Below, piece by piece: positions 1 through 8,131 of a stretch of 32,614 nucleotides of DNA. Source of the stretch: DATGFB01 sp032160545 (GTDB lineage Bacteria; Actinomycetota; Actinomycetes; Mycobacteriales; Jatrophihabitantaceae); assembly GCA_032160545.1 (NCBI GenBank), contig JAVHVN010000198.1:1-32614 (forward strand). Reading direction: 5' to 3'. Every line of letters starts with the position of its first letter. Within the stretch, counting starts at the first letter, position 1. A model generated the notes under the pieces. That model did not search any database. It had not been told where the DNA came from and saw only the letters and a program-made list of their open reading frames with translations. The position numbers and the translations under genes are program-made.

Positions 1-2283
1 CACCCGCCAGATCGTGCGGCCGAGCGCGAGACCGATCGGCACGCCGGCAACGAGCCCCACGACGGCGAGCACCGTCGCCTGCGTGAGCACGACCCATCGG
101 CACTGCCACTGCGTCATGCCCAGCGCGCGGAGCACCGCGAGGTCGTGCGATCGCCGGCGCACCGCGGTCGCGAGAGCATGCCCGACCGCGCCGACCGCGA
201 GCAACGCAAGGAATCCGCCGAGCACGATCGGCAACGTACGTACCTCGCGTATCTCGGCGACCTCTGTCGGCAACTGTCCCCTCTCGATATCCGGTTTCCC
301 GATGCCCGGCAGGGCCGTCGTGATCGCCGTGGTCAGAGCTGCCGTCGCGGCGTCGACGTCGCGTCCCGGAGGCACCGTGATCAGCAGGAGATGGAACTTG
401 AAGCCGTTGAACAGGCTGTCGAAACCCGACGAGGCGATCCACCCGCCGTCGGCATAGCCGTTGTGCGGACCCTCGGGCACCAGACCGGATCCGGTGACCA
501 CCAGCTTTCTCGGGATCTTCGTAGTGCCCGTCAGGGTCACCGTGCCACCCACGTGGGCGTGCAGGCTCGCAATGGTCTGCGGCGCGAGCAGCACCTCGTC
601 CTGGGCGACCGGCATCCGGCCGTCCAGGACGACAGTCGGTGTGGGCTTGCTGCTGCGTCGGTACTCCCACAACGACACCGTCGCCCTGCCGCTGGAGTCC
701 GTCGCCACCGCCGTACGGGAGTCGTTGACGGCAGCGACGTCCGGATGGGCCAGCAGCGCATCGGCGACCTGCTGGACCGGGCCGAAGTCCTGCCCGTTTA
801 TGCCCGCGAAGATGGCGAGCTGGAAGGTCTGCCCGAACCGCTCCGGATGTCCGGCAGCGTCACCGACCCCGTGCGAGAACGTGTAGGCGGCAACCACGCC
901 CAGCACGCCGGTGACCGCGCCGATGAGGGCGGGGCGCACCGGCACCGCCGTCCGCCCGCGCCCCGACTCGAGCGCGAACCGCGCCCCGATCACCACGGGC
1001 ACCGGCGCGCCTGCCTTGCCCACTGCGATGGCGACCTGTGACCGGCGGCTGGACGCTGCGCGCCGCGCGGCCATCGCGGCGAGGCGGGCCGCGGTGGCCG
1101 CGCCGGCGACGACCAGCGCGACGACGAGCAGCACCCCTAGGACCGCGACGGTCCAGTCCGCGTGCGGGCCTGGTGTGGGTTCGAACAGTTTCGCGGTCCC
1201 GAACGGGAACCAACGCGAGGCGACGAACGACAGCACCGCGCCGAGGACCGCGCCGAACAGCCCGACGAACGCAGGCGCGGCTGCCGCGGTGGTCGCCGTC
1301 TGCGCCGGCGTCATGCCCAGTGCGCGCAGGGTGTGCAACTCGGTCGTGCTCGCCGCGGCGTAGCGCGCGATCGCCTGGCCGACGAGGAACAGCGCTGCGA
1401 CGAAGGCAGCGATGCCGAACGCGACGAGACACTTGGACTCGAAGGCGATGTCGCGCTGGATCTGGCGCTGCTGATCGACGAGGTTGAGCATGTCGATGTC
1501 CGACCGGCCGGTCACCCGCTTCAGTTCGTCGTTGAAGCGAGCGATATCGGTACTGCTCGCGCCCTTGAGTCGCACCAGCGCGTTGACGAACTGGAGGTTG
1601 TCCGGTGCGGCCGGATCCCCGTAGACCATGCGGGGATACTTCGCGGCGACGCCCGGCGAGATCTGGATTCCGCCGTGCGAGTCGGGCGTGTCCGACATCC
1701 ACGGGGACACGACAACGCCCACGATGCGGACGCTCAGCACCGGTCCGGCAAGGTTCTTCGGAGTCTCACCCGTGAAGGAGTCGTCGAGCTGCTTCGCCGT
1801 CGGCAGCCTGAGCAGCACCGTGTCGCCGACACCCTTGTGGTAGTGCGTGACGAACTTGCGCGTGACCACGGCCTCGTCGGCACGGTTGGGGTCGAAGAGC
1901 CGACCGGCGAACACGACCGGCTTCTCTATCGTGCGGCCCAGCGCGGCGTCAGCGGGCGGGAAGCCGAGCGCGTCGCCGCTGACCCCGTCGATCGAGATCA
2001 GGTAGTCGACGACGAACCGGTTGAGTGCCGCGACGTCCGGCAACGCCTCGATCGGTCCCCAGTCGAAACCAGGGTGGTTGGCCAGCACCCCGACAGTCGC
2101 CGGCAGCGTCCGGTCGTGCAGCCTCTCCAGCGTGCTCGCGCCGCGACGAGCGGCCGCCAGCGACGTCATGACCACTGCACTCGAGAGCGCGACGAGCAGC
2201 GTCAACGCCGCCAGCGAGCGCCACCGTCGCCTCACTTCGAGACGCAGCCAGCCCGACACGACGGTCATGCCAGGGACCGCCAT
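1..2283 (-). CDS. FtsX/MacB-type ABC transporter permease (C-terminus beyond window)
   Basis: Membrane subunit of an ABC transporter of the FtsX/MacB type. 761 codons are open from ATG 2283 to the left edge with no stop, so the C-terminus is missing. Hydrophobic segments lie at about 23-44, 285-303, 337-356, 377-397, 452-470, 685-704 and 731-753, with large extracytoplasmic regions between them. The sequence LRALGMT occurs twice (residues 319-325 and 718-724), each just after a membrane helix, which marks two FtsX-like permease domains in one chain. This is the usual layout of large actinobacterial permeases in this superfamily. The ATPase gene ends 40 bp upstream on the same strand and is surely its partner. 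The substrate cannot be told; relatives move lipids, peptides or drugs, or act as mechanotransmitters. A second ATG at 2268 is an alternative start. Confidence 0.9.
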   Translation of the reverse strand, partial: MAVPGMTVVSGWLRLEVRRRWRSLAALTLLVALSSAVVMTSLAAARRGASTLERLHDRTLPATVGVLANHPGFDWGPIEALPDVAALNRFVVDYLISIDGVSGDALGFPPADAALGRTIEKPVVFAGRLFDPNRADEAVVTRKFVTHYHKGVGDTVLLRLPTAKQLDDSFTGETPKNLAGPVLSVRIVGVVVSPWMSDTPDSHGGIQISPGVAAKYPRMVYGDPAAPDNLQFVNALVRLKGASSTDIARFNDELKRVTGRSDIDMLNLVDQQRQIQRDIAFESKCLVAFGIAAFVAALFLVGQAIARYAAASTTELHTLRALGMTPAQTATTAAAAPAFVGLFGAVLGAVLSFVASRWFPFGTAKLFEPTPGPHADWTVAVLGVLLVVALVVAGAATAARLAAMAARRAASSRRSQVAIAVGKAGAPVPVVIGARFALESGRGRTAVPVRPALIGAVTGVLGVVAAYTFSHGVGDAAGHPERFGQTFQLAIFAGINGQDFGPVQQVADALLAHPDVAAVNDSRTAVATDSSGRATVSLWEYRRSSKPTPTVVLDGRMPVAQDEVLLAPQTIASLHAHVGGTVTLTGTTKIPRKLVVTGSGLVPEGPHNGYADGGWIASSGFDSLFNGFKFHLLLITVPPGRDVDAATAALTTAITTALPGIGKPDIERGQLPTEVAEIREVRTLPIVLGGFLALLAVGAVGHALATAVRRRSHDLAVLRALGMTQWQCRWVVLTQATVLAVVGLVAGVPIGLALGRTIWRV

Positions 2284-2323
2284 CTTCGCGGCACCTCCAC
2301 CCGTATCCAGTACCGGACGGACG

Positions 2324-3052
2324 TCATGGCGCGGCGGAGTCCGATGCGATCTGGCCGTCACGCAGCACGACCTGACGGTCTGCGCCGGCGGCGACTTCCT
2401 GCGAGTGGGTGACCATGGTGATCGTCTGGCCGCCGTCGTGCAGGCGCCGGAACAGCTCGAGTACCTCGATTCCACCGGCGCTGTCCAGTGCGCCGGTGGG
2501 TTCGTCCGCGAGCAGCAGCGTGGGCGAGTTCACGAGCGCGCGAGCGATCGCGAGGCGTTGGCGCTGCCCGCCGGACAGGACCGCCGGCACCTGCTGCGAC
2601 CGATCACCGAGTCCGAGCAGGTCGAGCAGTTCGCGCGCACGGGTCTCGGCCTGCCGACGGCGCATCCCGCCGAGGGTCCCCGGCAGCACGATGTTGTCGA
2701 GTGCACTCACCCCGTCGAGCAGATTGAAGAACTGGAACACGATGCCGATGTGGTGCCGGCGGAACCTCGCGAGCCAGTTCTCGTCACGCCCGTCCACCCG
2801 CTCGCCGGCGACCTCGACGGTGCCGTCGTCCACCCGGTCGAGCCCCGCAACGATGTTGAGCAATGTCGACTTCCCGCACCCCGAAGGACCCATGATCGCC
2901 ACGAATTCCCCCTCGGCGACATCCAGGTCGACGCCACGCAAGGCGCGCACCGGCGCGAGTTCGGCGGTGAAGGTGCGACGCGCGCCGCGCAACCGGACGG
3001 CGGGCGTCCCGGTCTGCGCCCGGTCCGGCTGGAACTCGATCCGCGTCGTCAT
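2324..3052 (-). CDS. ABC transporter ATP-binding protein, MacB/LolD type
   Basis: Nucleotide-binding subunit, 242 aa, energising the permease encoded just downstream. All motifs are intact: Walker A GPSGCGKST (55-63), Q-loop Gln107, signature LSGGQ (159-163), Walker B LLLADE (179-184) and H-loop His216. The FQFFNLL stretch after the Q-loop and the overall size fit the MacB/LolD/FtsE subfamily. ATG 3052 was chosen because a purine-rich AGGGGAG lies 6-7 nt upstream; a longer open frame reaches 3433 but runs into the cyclase gene. The gap to the upstream cyclase gene is 35 bp, so cyclase, ATPase and permease are probably one transcript. Function of the exporter is inferred only from family membership. 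Confidence 0.95.
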   Translation of the reverse strand: MTTRIEFQPDRAQTGTPAVRLRGARRTFTAELAPVRALRGVDLDVAEGEFVAIMGPSGCGKSTLLNIVAGLDRVDDGTVEVAGERVDGRDENWLARFRRHHIGIVFQFFNLLDGVSALDNIVLPGTLGGMRRRQAETRARELLDLLGLGDRSQQVPAVLSGGQRQRLAIARALVNSPTLLLADEPTGALDSAGGIEVLELFRRLHDGGQTITMVTHSQEVAAGADRQVVLRDGQIASDSAAP

Positions 3053-3087
3053 CGGCTGCTCCCCTGCTCCTGCCGCGCCAACGGCGG

Positions 3088-4392
3088 TCACGTGCTTGCC
3101 AGGCGGTATGCGACGACCGCGCCTTCGCGGCCCTTGACCAGGCATGGCCCGAGCGGGTCCCACTCCACCTGCTCGTCGGCGAGCCGCACCGTCTGCTCGC
3201 TGGCGACGGTGGTTCCTGCCGGGCGGGCGAGGTCCTGGAGGCGCTGCGCCAGGTTCACCGTGTCTCCGACGACGGTGTACTCGAGCCGCTCCACGCTGCC
3301 CAACATCGCCGCGGCGACCTCCCCGGTCGACAACCCGATGCCGAGGCCGAACGCGGACAGACCCGTCGAGGCCCAGGTGCGGTCGAGATCCCGCTGCCGT
3401 TCGTGCATGGCCACCGCCGCACGCACCGCGCACGAGGCATGTCCGGGCCGAGGGTCCGGCGCGCCGAACACGGCCATCACCGCGTCGCCCACGTACTGCA
3501 TGACGGTGCCCCCCTCGCGCAGGATTGCAGCATTCATCTCCTTGCGGTGCGCGTCGAGTTGCCCGGCGAGCACAGCCGGGTCGGCGTGCTCCGCGATTCC
3601 GGAATAGCCCCGCACATCGGACATGAGGACGGTGACGACAAGGCGTTCGGTCCGGTCGATGGCGCCCCTGTCGGCGCGCAACTTCTCGGCGAGGCCGCCC
3701 GGCAACAGCCGGGACAGCGTCTGCCCCTGTTCCTCCCGCTCGAGGATCGCAGCGTGCAGCATCCGCAACCGCCGCAACGCGTCCGTCTGCCCTGACGAGG
3801 CACTCCTGGCCAGGGAGAGGAAGAGCGCCTCGATCTCGTCGTTCACCTTCTCCGGCGGTACCCCTGCCGACGCCGCGATCGCCTTCACCGGCCGACCTTC
3901 GGCGACCTGCCGGAGCAGGTCCTCCTCCTCGTCGCTGAGGGCCCCCTCCGACCGTGCCGGCGAGACGAGCGCACGCACGATCTCCGGGTCGAGCATCGAA
4001 CCGCCGGTCGCCACCTCGCGGATGGCGCGGGCGAGCCGATCCGAATCGGCCACCCGATCCTTGAGCAGGTAGGCATAGCCGGCTGCACCGCTGGACAGCA
4101 GCTCGACCGCGTACCCCGGGCTGTCGTACTGGCTGAGTACCACGATGCCGGTGCCGGGAAGGCGCTTGCGGACCTCCTTCGCGCCTTCGATGCCCTCGTT
4201 CTGAAAGGTCGGGGGCATCCGGATGTCCGTGACGAGCACCTGTGGGGTGAGCGCCACCGCCGCTGCGATCAGCTCGTCGTAGTCGCCGGCGACACCGACG
4301 ACCTCGAGGGTCGGGTCCCTGGACAGCAGCGCCCGTACCCCTTCGCGGACGATGAGATTGTCGTCGGCGAGCAGGACGGTGATCGGGTCCAC
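3088..4392 (-). CDS. Response regulator fused to a class III nucleotide cyclase (REC-HTH-cyclase)
   Basis: Probable signalling enzyme making a cyclic nucleotide from an NTP, controlled by a receiver domain. From GTG 4392 it is 434 aa. Residues 4-125 form a NarL/FixJ-type receiver with acidic pocket Asp10/Asp11, phospho-acceptor Asp56, Ser87 and Lys111. Residues 150-196 resemble a degenerate LuxR-type helix-turn-helix. Residues 250-430 are a class III cyclase homology domain with metal ligands Asp259 and Asp303 and transition-state residues Asn380 and Arg384. The base-selecting pair is unusual: Gln299 replaces the common Lys, and Thr373 sits where Asp or Thr is found, so ATP versus GTP use is open. 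No histidine kinase is nearby. The start is uncertain: GTG codons also exist at 4449 and 4473, none with a strong ribosome-binding site. It heads the operon with the ABC genes and diverges from a cNMP-binding protein. Confidence 0.9.
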   Translation of the reverse strand: MDPITVLLADDNLIVREGVRALLSRDPTLEVVGVAGDYDELIAAAVALTPQVLVTDIRMPPTFQNEGIEGAKEVRKRLPGTGIVVLSQYDSPGYAVELLSSGAAGYAYLLKDRVADSDRLARAIREVATGGSMLDPEIVRALVSPARSEGALSDEEEDLLRQVAEGRPVKAIAASAGVPPEKVNDEIEALFLSLARSASSGQTDALRRLRMLHAAILEREEQGQTLSRLLPGGLAEKLRADRGAIDRTERLVVTVLMSDVRGYSGIAEHADPAVLAGQLDAHRKEMNAAILREGGTVMQYVGDAVMAVFGAPDPRPGHASCAVRAAVAMHERQRDLDRTWASTGLSAFGLGIGLSTGEVAAAMLGSVERLEYTVVGDTVNLAQRLQDLARPAGTTVASEQTVRLADEQVEWDPLGPCLVKGREGAVVAYRLAST

Positions 4393-4511
4393 GGGTTCAT
4401 TACGGACCTGCGGCGACGCCGGGACAAGAGAGCCAGAACGACTTGGCACGGTGTGCTGGCACCACCGGAGCACCCTGGCTGCCGCACTTCCGGCGCCGGG
4501 GCCGAACGCCC

Positions 4512-4517
4512 TAGCGT
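4512..4517 (+). promoter_or_regulatory. Leaderless -10 box of the cNMP-binding gene
   Basis: TAGCGT followed by 7 nt and then ATG 4525. No Shine-Dalgarno sequence precedes the start. The spacing puts the transcription start on or next to the start codon. No clear -35 is visible. Confidence 0.55.
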
Positions 4518-4524
4518 CGCGCCC

Positions 4525-5529
4525 ATGAGAGTGGAGTCGCGCGTCACGACGCTGTCATGGATCCCGTCCGAAGCCGTCGAGGGGCTGATGAAGGCGAGCT
4601 TCGCCACCGGCGTGAGCCATTACGACGCCCCGCCGCCACCGGCTCTCGGCGACCTGTTCGCGTTGCGCGATGCCGATGCGTTCCGGTTCGCGAACGACCT
4701 GCAGGCCTGGGCGGAGTTCGACGGCGATCGCGTCGTCGCGAGCGGACGCCGGGGCGGCATGGTGATGGGCTCGACCACGGTCCGCGTAGGCCCGCTCGAC
4801 GCGACGTTCGCGGCGGTTCCGATGCCCGAACTGCGGCCCGAACCGGTGTTCGGCGACGGCGAGGTCACGTTCGTACAGACGACCGGGGGACGCACGGCGC
4901 TGCCGCTGCCGCGCCGGGTGAGCAAGCCGCCGTTCGTGCGCATGCAGGCGCCGCTGGTCTGGACGACGCTCACGCTGACGCTGCGGTCCGACGGCAGTGC
5001 CGTCGCGCAGCTCGCCGGTGCCAGCCCGTTCCCACGGCACTGGGTGTACGACGCTGAAGGCAACCTCACCCGGAAGGCGGGCGTGGCGGACTGGAAGAAG
5101 TGGCTCGGCCAGCCGTCGTGGTCGTCGACGCCCTGGGGCGATCAGGACTCGCCCGTGATCATCGCCGAGGCGGAGTCCGCACTCGAGCGCGAGCTGTCCA
5201 CCGTGCTGATGCGCGGGGCACGGCGACCGGGCATCCGCTCGCTGCGCGAGGGTGACGTGCTCGCGAAGCAGGGTGAGCCGGGCAGCTCGCTGTACCTCGT
5301 ACTCGACGGCGTGCTGGACGTCAGCGTCGACGGCCGCCCGCTCGGGGACCTCGGGCCCGGAGCCGTGGTCGGTGAACGCGCCGTGCTCGAGGACTCCCCG
5401 CGCACCGCGACGTTGACGGCACGCACGCCGGTGCGCGTCGCCGAGGCACCCGCGGACGCCGTCGATCGCTCCGCACTGGCCGAACTCGCACTGGGCCACC
5501 GGCGCGAGATCGCGGGCACCCAATCCTGA
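4525..5529 (+). CDS. Cyclic nucleotide-binding domain protein
   Basis: 334-aa soluble protein. The C-terminal part (about 237-320) is a cyclic nucleotide-binding domain: a beta-roll with the phosphate-binding cassette Gly283-Glu284 to Arg293-Thr294-Ala295, the Glu and Arg that contact ribose and phosphate in CRP-like domains. The first 230 residues have no recognised fold; they contain a Pro-rich PPPPA stretch near 36-40 and look globular without membrane segments. There is no DNA-binding domain, so this is not a CRP-type regulator. The start ATG 4525 is supported by a leaderless -10 box; upstream in-frame codons to 4453 are an unlikely extension. It is divergent from the REC-cyclase gene, so it is a natural candidate receptor for that enzyme's product. 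This link is inference. Confidence 0.88.
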   Translation: MRVESRVTTLSWIPSEAVEGLMKASFATGVSHYDAPPPPALGDLFALRDADAFRFANDLQAWAEFDGDRVVASGRRGGMVMGSTTVRVGPLDATFAAVPMPELRPEPVFGDGEVTFVQTTGGRTALPLPRRVSKPPFVRMQAPLVWTTLTLTLRSDGSAVAQLAGASPFPRHWVYDAEGNLTRKAGVADWKKWLGQPSWSSTPWGDQDSPVIIAEAESALERELSTVLMRGARRPGIRSLREGDVLAKQGEPGSSLYLVLDGVLDVSVDGRPLGDLGPGAVVGERAVLEDSPRTATLTARTPVRVAEAPADAVDRSALAELALGHRREIAGTQS

Positions 5530-5539
5530 CGTCCGGCAC

Positions 5540-6286
5540 TCAGTGCGCGCAGCGACCCGTGACCGGCGCGCTCGGATTGGGCGGGGGCGTCGCTGCCAGC
5601 GCGGTACAGCCGGTCGATCGCAGCCGCGTGCCGTCCGAGATCCAGGTCTGCCACTGCACGTGGCCGGTGGCGTAGTCGGGCGTCAGGTCGTTCTGCAGCC
5701 CGACGACATCGACGATCCCGTCACCGGTGAGGTCGCGGCCGAAGACCTGCGGGCTGTCCGCCGTGACCGTGTCGCCCTGCACGAGCGCGTTGGCGACGCG
5801 CCGCCAGGCGGTGGCGTTGGACCCGTGGGCTCCGACGTAGTCGGCCGCCACGCAGGTCAGCTCGCGAGCAGACGAGCACGCGAGGCTCGCAGGCACCTCG
5901 TCGTCCGTGGCGTGCCAGAAGACCGCGACGCCACCGTGCCGGAGCTCGATCACGCTCGCCGGCCCTCCGCTCGCGGCGCGCCCGGTGCGCAGCAGCACCT
6001 GGTAGTCCTGGAACTGGACCGACGCGGCAGTCGGGCAAGTCCCCCCGGAGCACTGGGCGGGCGGCGCCAGCGGCACGTCCGTCGCAGCGGGAGCGGACGT
6101 GCTGCCGGGCGAACCCGTCGGTCCGGGCGAGGTGGACGACGCCCCGGTGGGCGTGGGCGCGGGAAATCCCGAGGACGCGGGTCCGGTCGCCCCTGGGCCG
6201 CCCGCCCGTGACCCCGAGCCTGCGACCGTCGTCGTGCAGGAGGCGAGAAGTGTTACTGCCACGAGGACCGGCACGAGCGGACGCAT
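5540..6286 (-). CDS. Putative lipoprotein with Pro/Ser/Thr-rich linker
   Basis: 248 aa. The N-terminus is a lipoprotein signal with lipobox L-A-S-C and lipidation Cys17. Residues 20-75 are a low-complexity Gly/Pro/Ser/Thr linker typical of actinobacterial surface lipoproteins. The folded part carries several Cys, among them 79 and 84 in the sequence CSGGTC, and an FG-GAP-like segment DLTGDGIVDVVGL that could be a Ca-binding loop. No specific family was recognised. It ends 10 bp from the convergent cNMP-binding gene and lies 66 bp downstream of the zinc-ribbon membrane protein on the same strand, so the two may be co-transcribed. An exported surface protein of unknown role. Confidence 0.8.
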   Translation of the reverse strand: MRPLVPVLVAVTLLASCTTTVAGSGSRAGGPGATGPASSGFPAPTPTGASSTSPGPTGSPGSTSAPAATDVPLAPPAQCSGGTCPTAASVQFQDYQVLLRTGRAASGGPASVIELRHGGVAVFWHATDDEVPASLACSSARELTCVAADYVGAHGSNATAWRRVANALVQGDTVTADSPQVFGRDLTGDGIVDVVGLQNDLTPDYATGHVQWQTWISDGTRLRSTGCTALAATPPPNPSAPVTGRCAH

Positions 6287-6352
6287 ACCGGCATCCTGAC
6301 CGAAAGGGACTTGACCTGCCAGCAGCGCGGCGCCGCTGGCACGGCCCGGCCG

Positions 6353-7120
6353 TCACGGTACTTCGCGGAACGACGCCGTCAGGCGCAGAAACGTCTGGCC
6401 GGACGGCCCCACGAGGACGTACCCGCGGCCCGAGCTGACGAACACCATCGCGCTGACGTCGAGTGCATCCGCCGTGCTGAAGTAGGCGGTGGTGGCCGCA
6501 ACGCCGTGGAACGTCGAGGTGCTCTGACCCTCCGGGGTGACCGTTCCTGACGCGATTCCGGCCACGACTCCGTGCAGGAAAGCGGGCACCGCGGCCGCAG
6601 GGATTCCGCCACGGAGCACGACCGAGAAGATCATCGAGTTCGTCTCGCCGTCGACCGCCCCGTACCAGGTGGCCGAGATCCCGGCTGCGGCGTAGGTCTG
6701 CGACGTGCTGTCCGGGCGGTGCGGGAACCTGGCTGCGAAGTGCCCCTCGCTCGAGCGGTACAGCACGCCGGGAGGCTTGGGTGCGAGGTAGTGCCAGGTC
6801 GCGAAGCCACCCGCACAGACGACCGCGAGCGCGACGATCGCGGTGACCACTCGGCCGAATCGGCTGTCGCGCCGCAGTTCGACGCGCTGCGACACGACGA
6901 CGAAATCGTCCCGGCGGACCAGGTCTTCGACCGATGGCGGGGCCGGCGTCGCAGCCGAGAACGATGGCGGCGCCGGCGACGGGGGCGCAACCGCAGCAGC
7001 CGGGGGCGCAGGCAGGAACCGCCCGCAGTCCGGGCAGACGAGCGCTTCCACGGCTACCGCGCCGCCGCAGTGGGTGCACGCGCGCGCGCCGGCGATGGGT
7101 GCCGGTTCGGTCGTGGTCAT
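6353..7120 (-). CDS. Zinc-ribbon, single-pass membrane protein
   Basis: 255 aa, function unknown. The N-terminus holds a zinc ribbon with paired cysteines C15-x2-C18 and C29-x2-C32. A Pro/Ala-rich linker (36-63) follows, then one transmembrane helix at about 91-109, then an extracytoplasmic domain of some 140 residues. The ribbon is therefore cytoplasmic and the C-terminal domain outside. ATG 7120 has GGGAG 4-5 nt upstream. The outer domain has a repeating pattern of small beta-strand-like segments and no catalytic motif that I recognise. The next gene on the strand encodes the lipoprotein, so a paired envelope role is possible. Confidence 0.82.
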   Translation of the reverse strand: MTTTEPAPIAGARACTHCGGAVAVEALVCPDCGRFLPAPPAAAVAPPSPAPPSFSAATPAPPSVEDLVRRDDFVVVSQRVELRRDSRFGRVVTAIVALAVVCAGGFATWHYLAPKPPGVLYRSSEGHFAARFPHRPDSTSQTYAAAGISATWYGAVDGETNSMIFSVVLRGGIPAAAVPAFLHGVVAGIASGTVTPEGQSTSTFHGVAATTAYFSTADALDVSAMVFVSSGRGYVLVGPSGQTFLRLTASFREVP

Positions 7121-7217
7121 GGTTCTCCCGCGGTGCGGCCGACTGTCGACTGGCTATCGGCGGGCGCGGTAGGAACCTGAATCGGGCGCGCCGGCGACTC
7201 GTTGACGCGGGCGCGAG

Positions 7218-7268
7218 AGAAGGGGCGGCGGCACGGGAGGGATGTGCCGCTCGCCCCTTCTGTTTTCC
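7218..7268 (+). terminator. Long hairpin with T-rich tail, terminator-like on + strand
   Basis: Left arm 7218-7234 pairs with 7244-7261 over 17 bp with a single bulged base; the loop is 9 nt, and GTTTTCC follows. The shape is that of an intrinsic terminator reading left to right. No plus-strand gene ends here, so what it terminates is unclear; on the minus strand it lies about 100 nt before the zinc-ribbon gene with no T-run. Confidence 0.55.
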
Positions 7269-7447
7269 AGTGTAAGCGACCTATCCCATGATCGCCGCAA
7301 CTGAGTTGCCGACTCGTGGCCGATGCTTACTTTCGTCTCAGCCTCGCGTCCGAGTACCCGCGGGTAGGGGCGGGGACGCCGCCACCCGGGTCCCACGGCG
7401 CCTCGCAGCCGGTCGGTTCGGGGTTGACGAAGTGTTCGCTGTGAATT

Positions 7448-7461
7448 CTTGACGCGTCAAG
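7448..7461. promoter_or_regulatory. 14-bp perfect palindrome upstream of yceI
   Basis: CTTGACGCGTCAAG is a perfect palindrome 66 bp before the yceI start. It contains a TTGACG that could be a -35 hexamer. Its half-sites CTTGAC and GTCAAG recur in the palindrome upstream of acn. Likely a regulator site; the regulator is unknown. Confidence 0.45.
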
Positions 7462-7491
7462 GAATAGCGTGGCAGGGTCCCCCGTTGAGAC

Positions 7492-7507
7492 GATTGAACT
7501 TTCAATC
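7492..7507. promoter_or_regulatory. Inverted repeat GATTGAA-CT-TTCAATC, MarR-like operator candidate
   Basis: Perfect 7-bp arms with a 2-bp spacer, lying between 20 and 35 bp before the yceI ATG and just ahead of its ribosome-binding site. TTGAA/TTCAA half-sites are common in MarR-family operators. A repressor bound here would block the yceI promoter or early transcription. No regulator gene is adjacent. Confidence 0.5.
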
Positions 7508-7526
7508 ACTAGTACGAGGAGCCCGT

Positions 7527-8093
7527 ATGACCCAGACCGCTTCCGCCGCGACCATCCCCGGCTATCGCACCGGCACCTGGCAGATCGACGCCGTGCACTC
7601 GGACGTCTCCTTCAGCGTCCGCCACATGATGGTGAGCAAGGTGCGCGGCCAATTCACCGAGTTCGAGGGCACGATCGTCACCGCCGAGAACCCCAACGAC
7701 TCCTCGGTGACCGCCACGATCAAGCTCGACTCGATCGACACGCGCAACGAGCAGCGTGACAACCACATCCGCTCGGCCGACTTCTTCGAGGTCGAGTCCT
7801 ACCCGACCATGACCTACCGCTCGACCAAGCTGTCCGGCAACGGCGAGAACTGGACGCTCGAGGGCGAGCTGACGCTGCACGGCGTGACGCGTCCGGTCGC
7901 GCTCGAGCTGGAGCTCAACGGCTTCACCGCCGACCCGTACGGTGGCCAGCGCGCCGGGTTCTCGGCCCGCGCCGAGATCAACCGTCGTGACTTCGGCATC
8001 GACATCAGCATGCCGATGGACGGCGGCGGCGTGGTCGTCGGCGATAAGGTCACGATCACCCTCGAGATCGAGGCCGTTCTCGACCAGCAGTGA
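7527..8093 (+). CDS. YceI family protein
   Basis: 188 aa, a complete YceI-like domain: an elongated lipocalin-like beta-barrel that in studied members binds long isoprenoid chains. Visible family features are the opening strand GTWQIDAVHSDVSFSVRH, the acidic KLDSIDTRNEQRDNH segment, SADFFEVESYPTM, and the closing GDKVTITLEIEAVL. There is no signal peptide, so it is cytoplasmic, as is usual for actinobacterial members. ATG 7527 is chosen because ACGAGGAG sits 5 nt upstream; the open frame extends upstream to 7449 but lacks a signal there. Two palindromes upstream suggest tight control. The next gene, a CPBP protease, starts 38 bp later and may be co-transcribed. Confidence 0.95.
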   Translation: MTQTASAATIPGYRTGTWQIDAVHSDVSFSVRHMMVSKVRGQFTEFEGTIVTAENPNDSSVTATIKLDSIDTRNEQRDNHIRSADFFEVESYPTMTYRSTKLSGNGENWTLEGELTLHGVTRPVALELELNGFTADPYGGQRAGFSARAEINRRDFGIDISMPMDGGGVVVGDKVTITLEIEAVLDQQ

Positions 8094-8131
8094 TCCGAAG
8101 CTGACATAGGCCCGTCGGGCAAACTGGCCCG

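Larger units (their letters stand above)
7121..7526. other. 406-bp intergenic region between divergent genes
   Basis: No convincing gene is present. The region holds a strong hairpin (7218-7261), a 12-bp palindrome TACCCGCGGGTA (7355-7366), a 14-bp palindrome (7448-7461) and a 7-bp-arm inverted repeat (7492-7507). Two TTGACG hexamers (7424-7429, 7449-7454) could serve as -35 elements, but no well-spaced -10 box follows either of them. Confidence 0.75.

Noticed and set aside
860..1702. 280-aa minus-strand frame and long plus-strand frames (145-1041, 1162-2412) over the permease
   Set aside because: Arg-rich frames typical of GC-rich shadows; the minus frame ending each codon in register with ATG 2283 gives a clear FtsX permease.
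7355..7366. Palindrome TACCCGCGGGTA
   Set aside because: Short GC-rich palindromes are frequent by chance at this base composition; no promoter element adjoins it.
7154..7396. 80-aa minus-strand open frame in the yceI upstream gap
   Set aside because: It runs through a strong hairpin, has Arg/Pro-rich shadow-like composition and no start signal.
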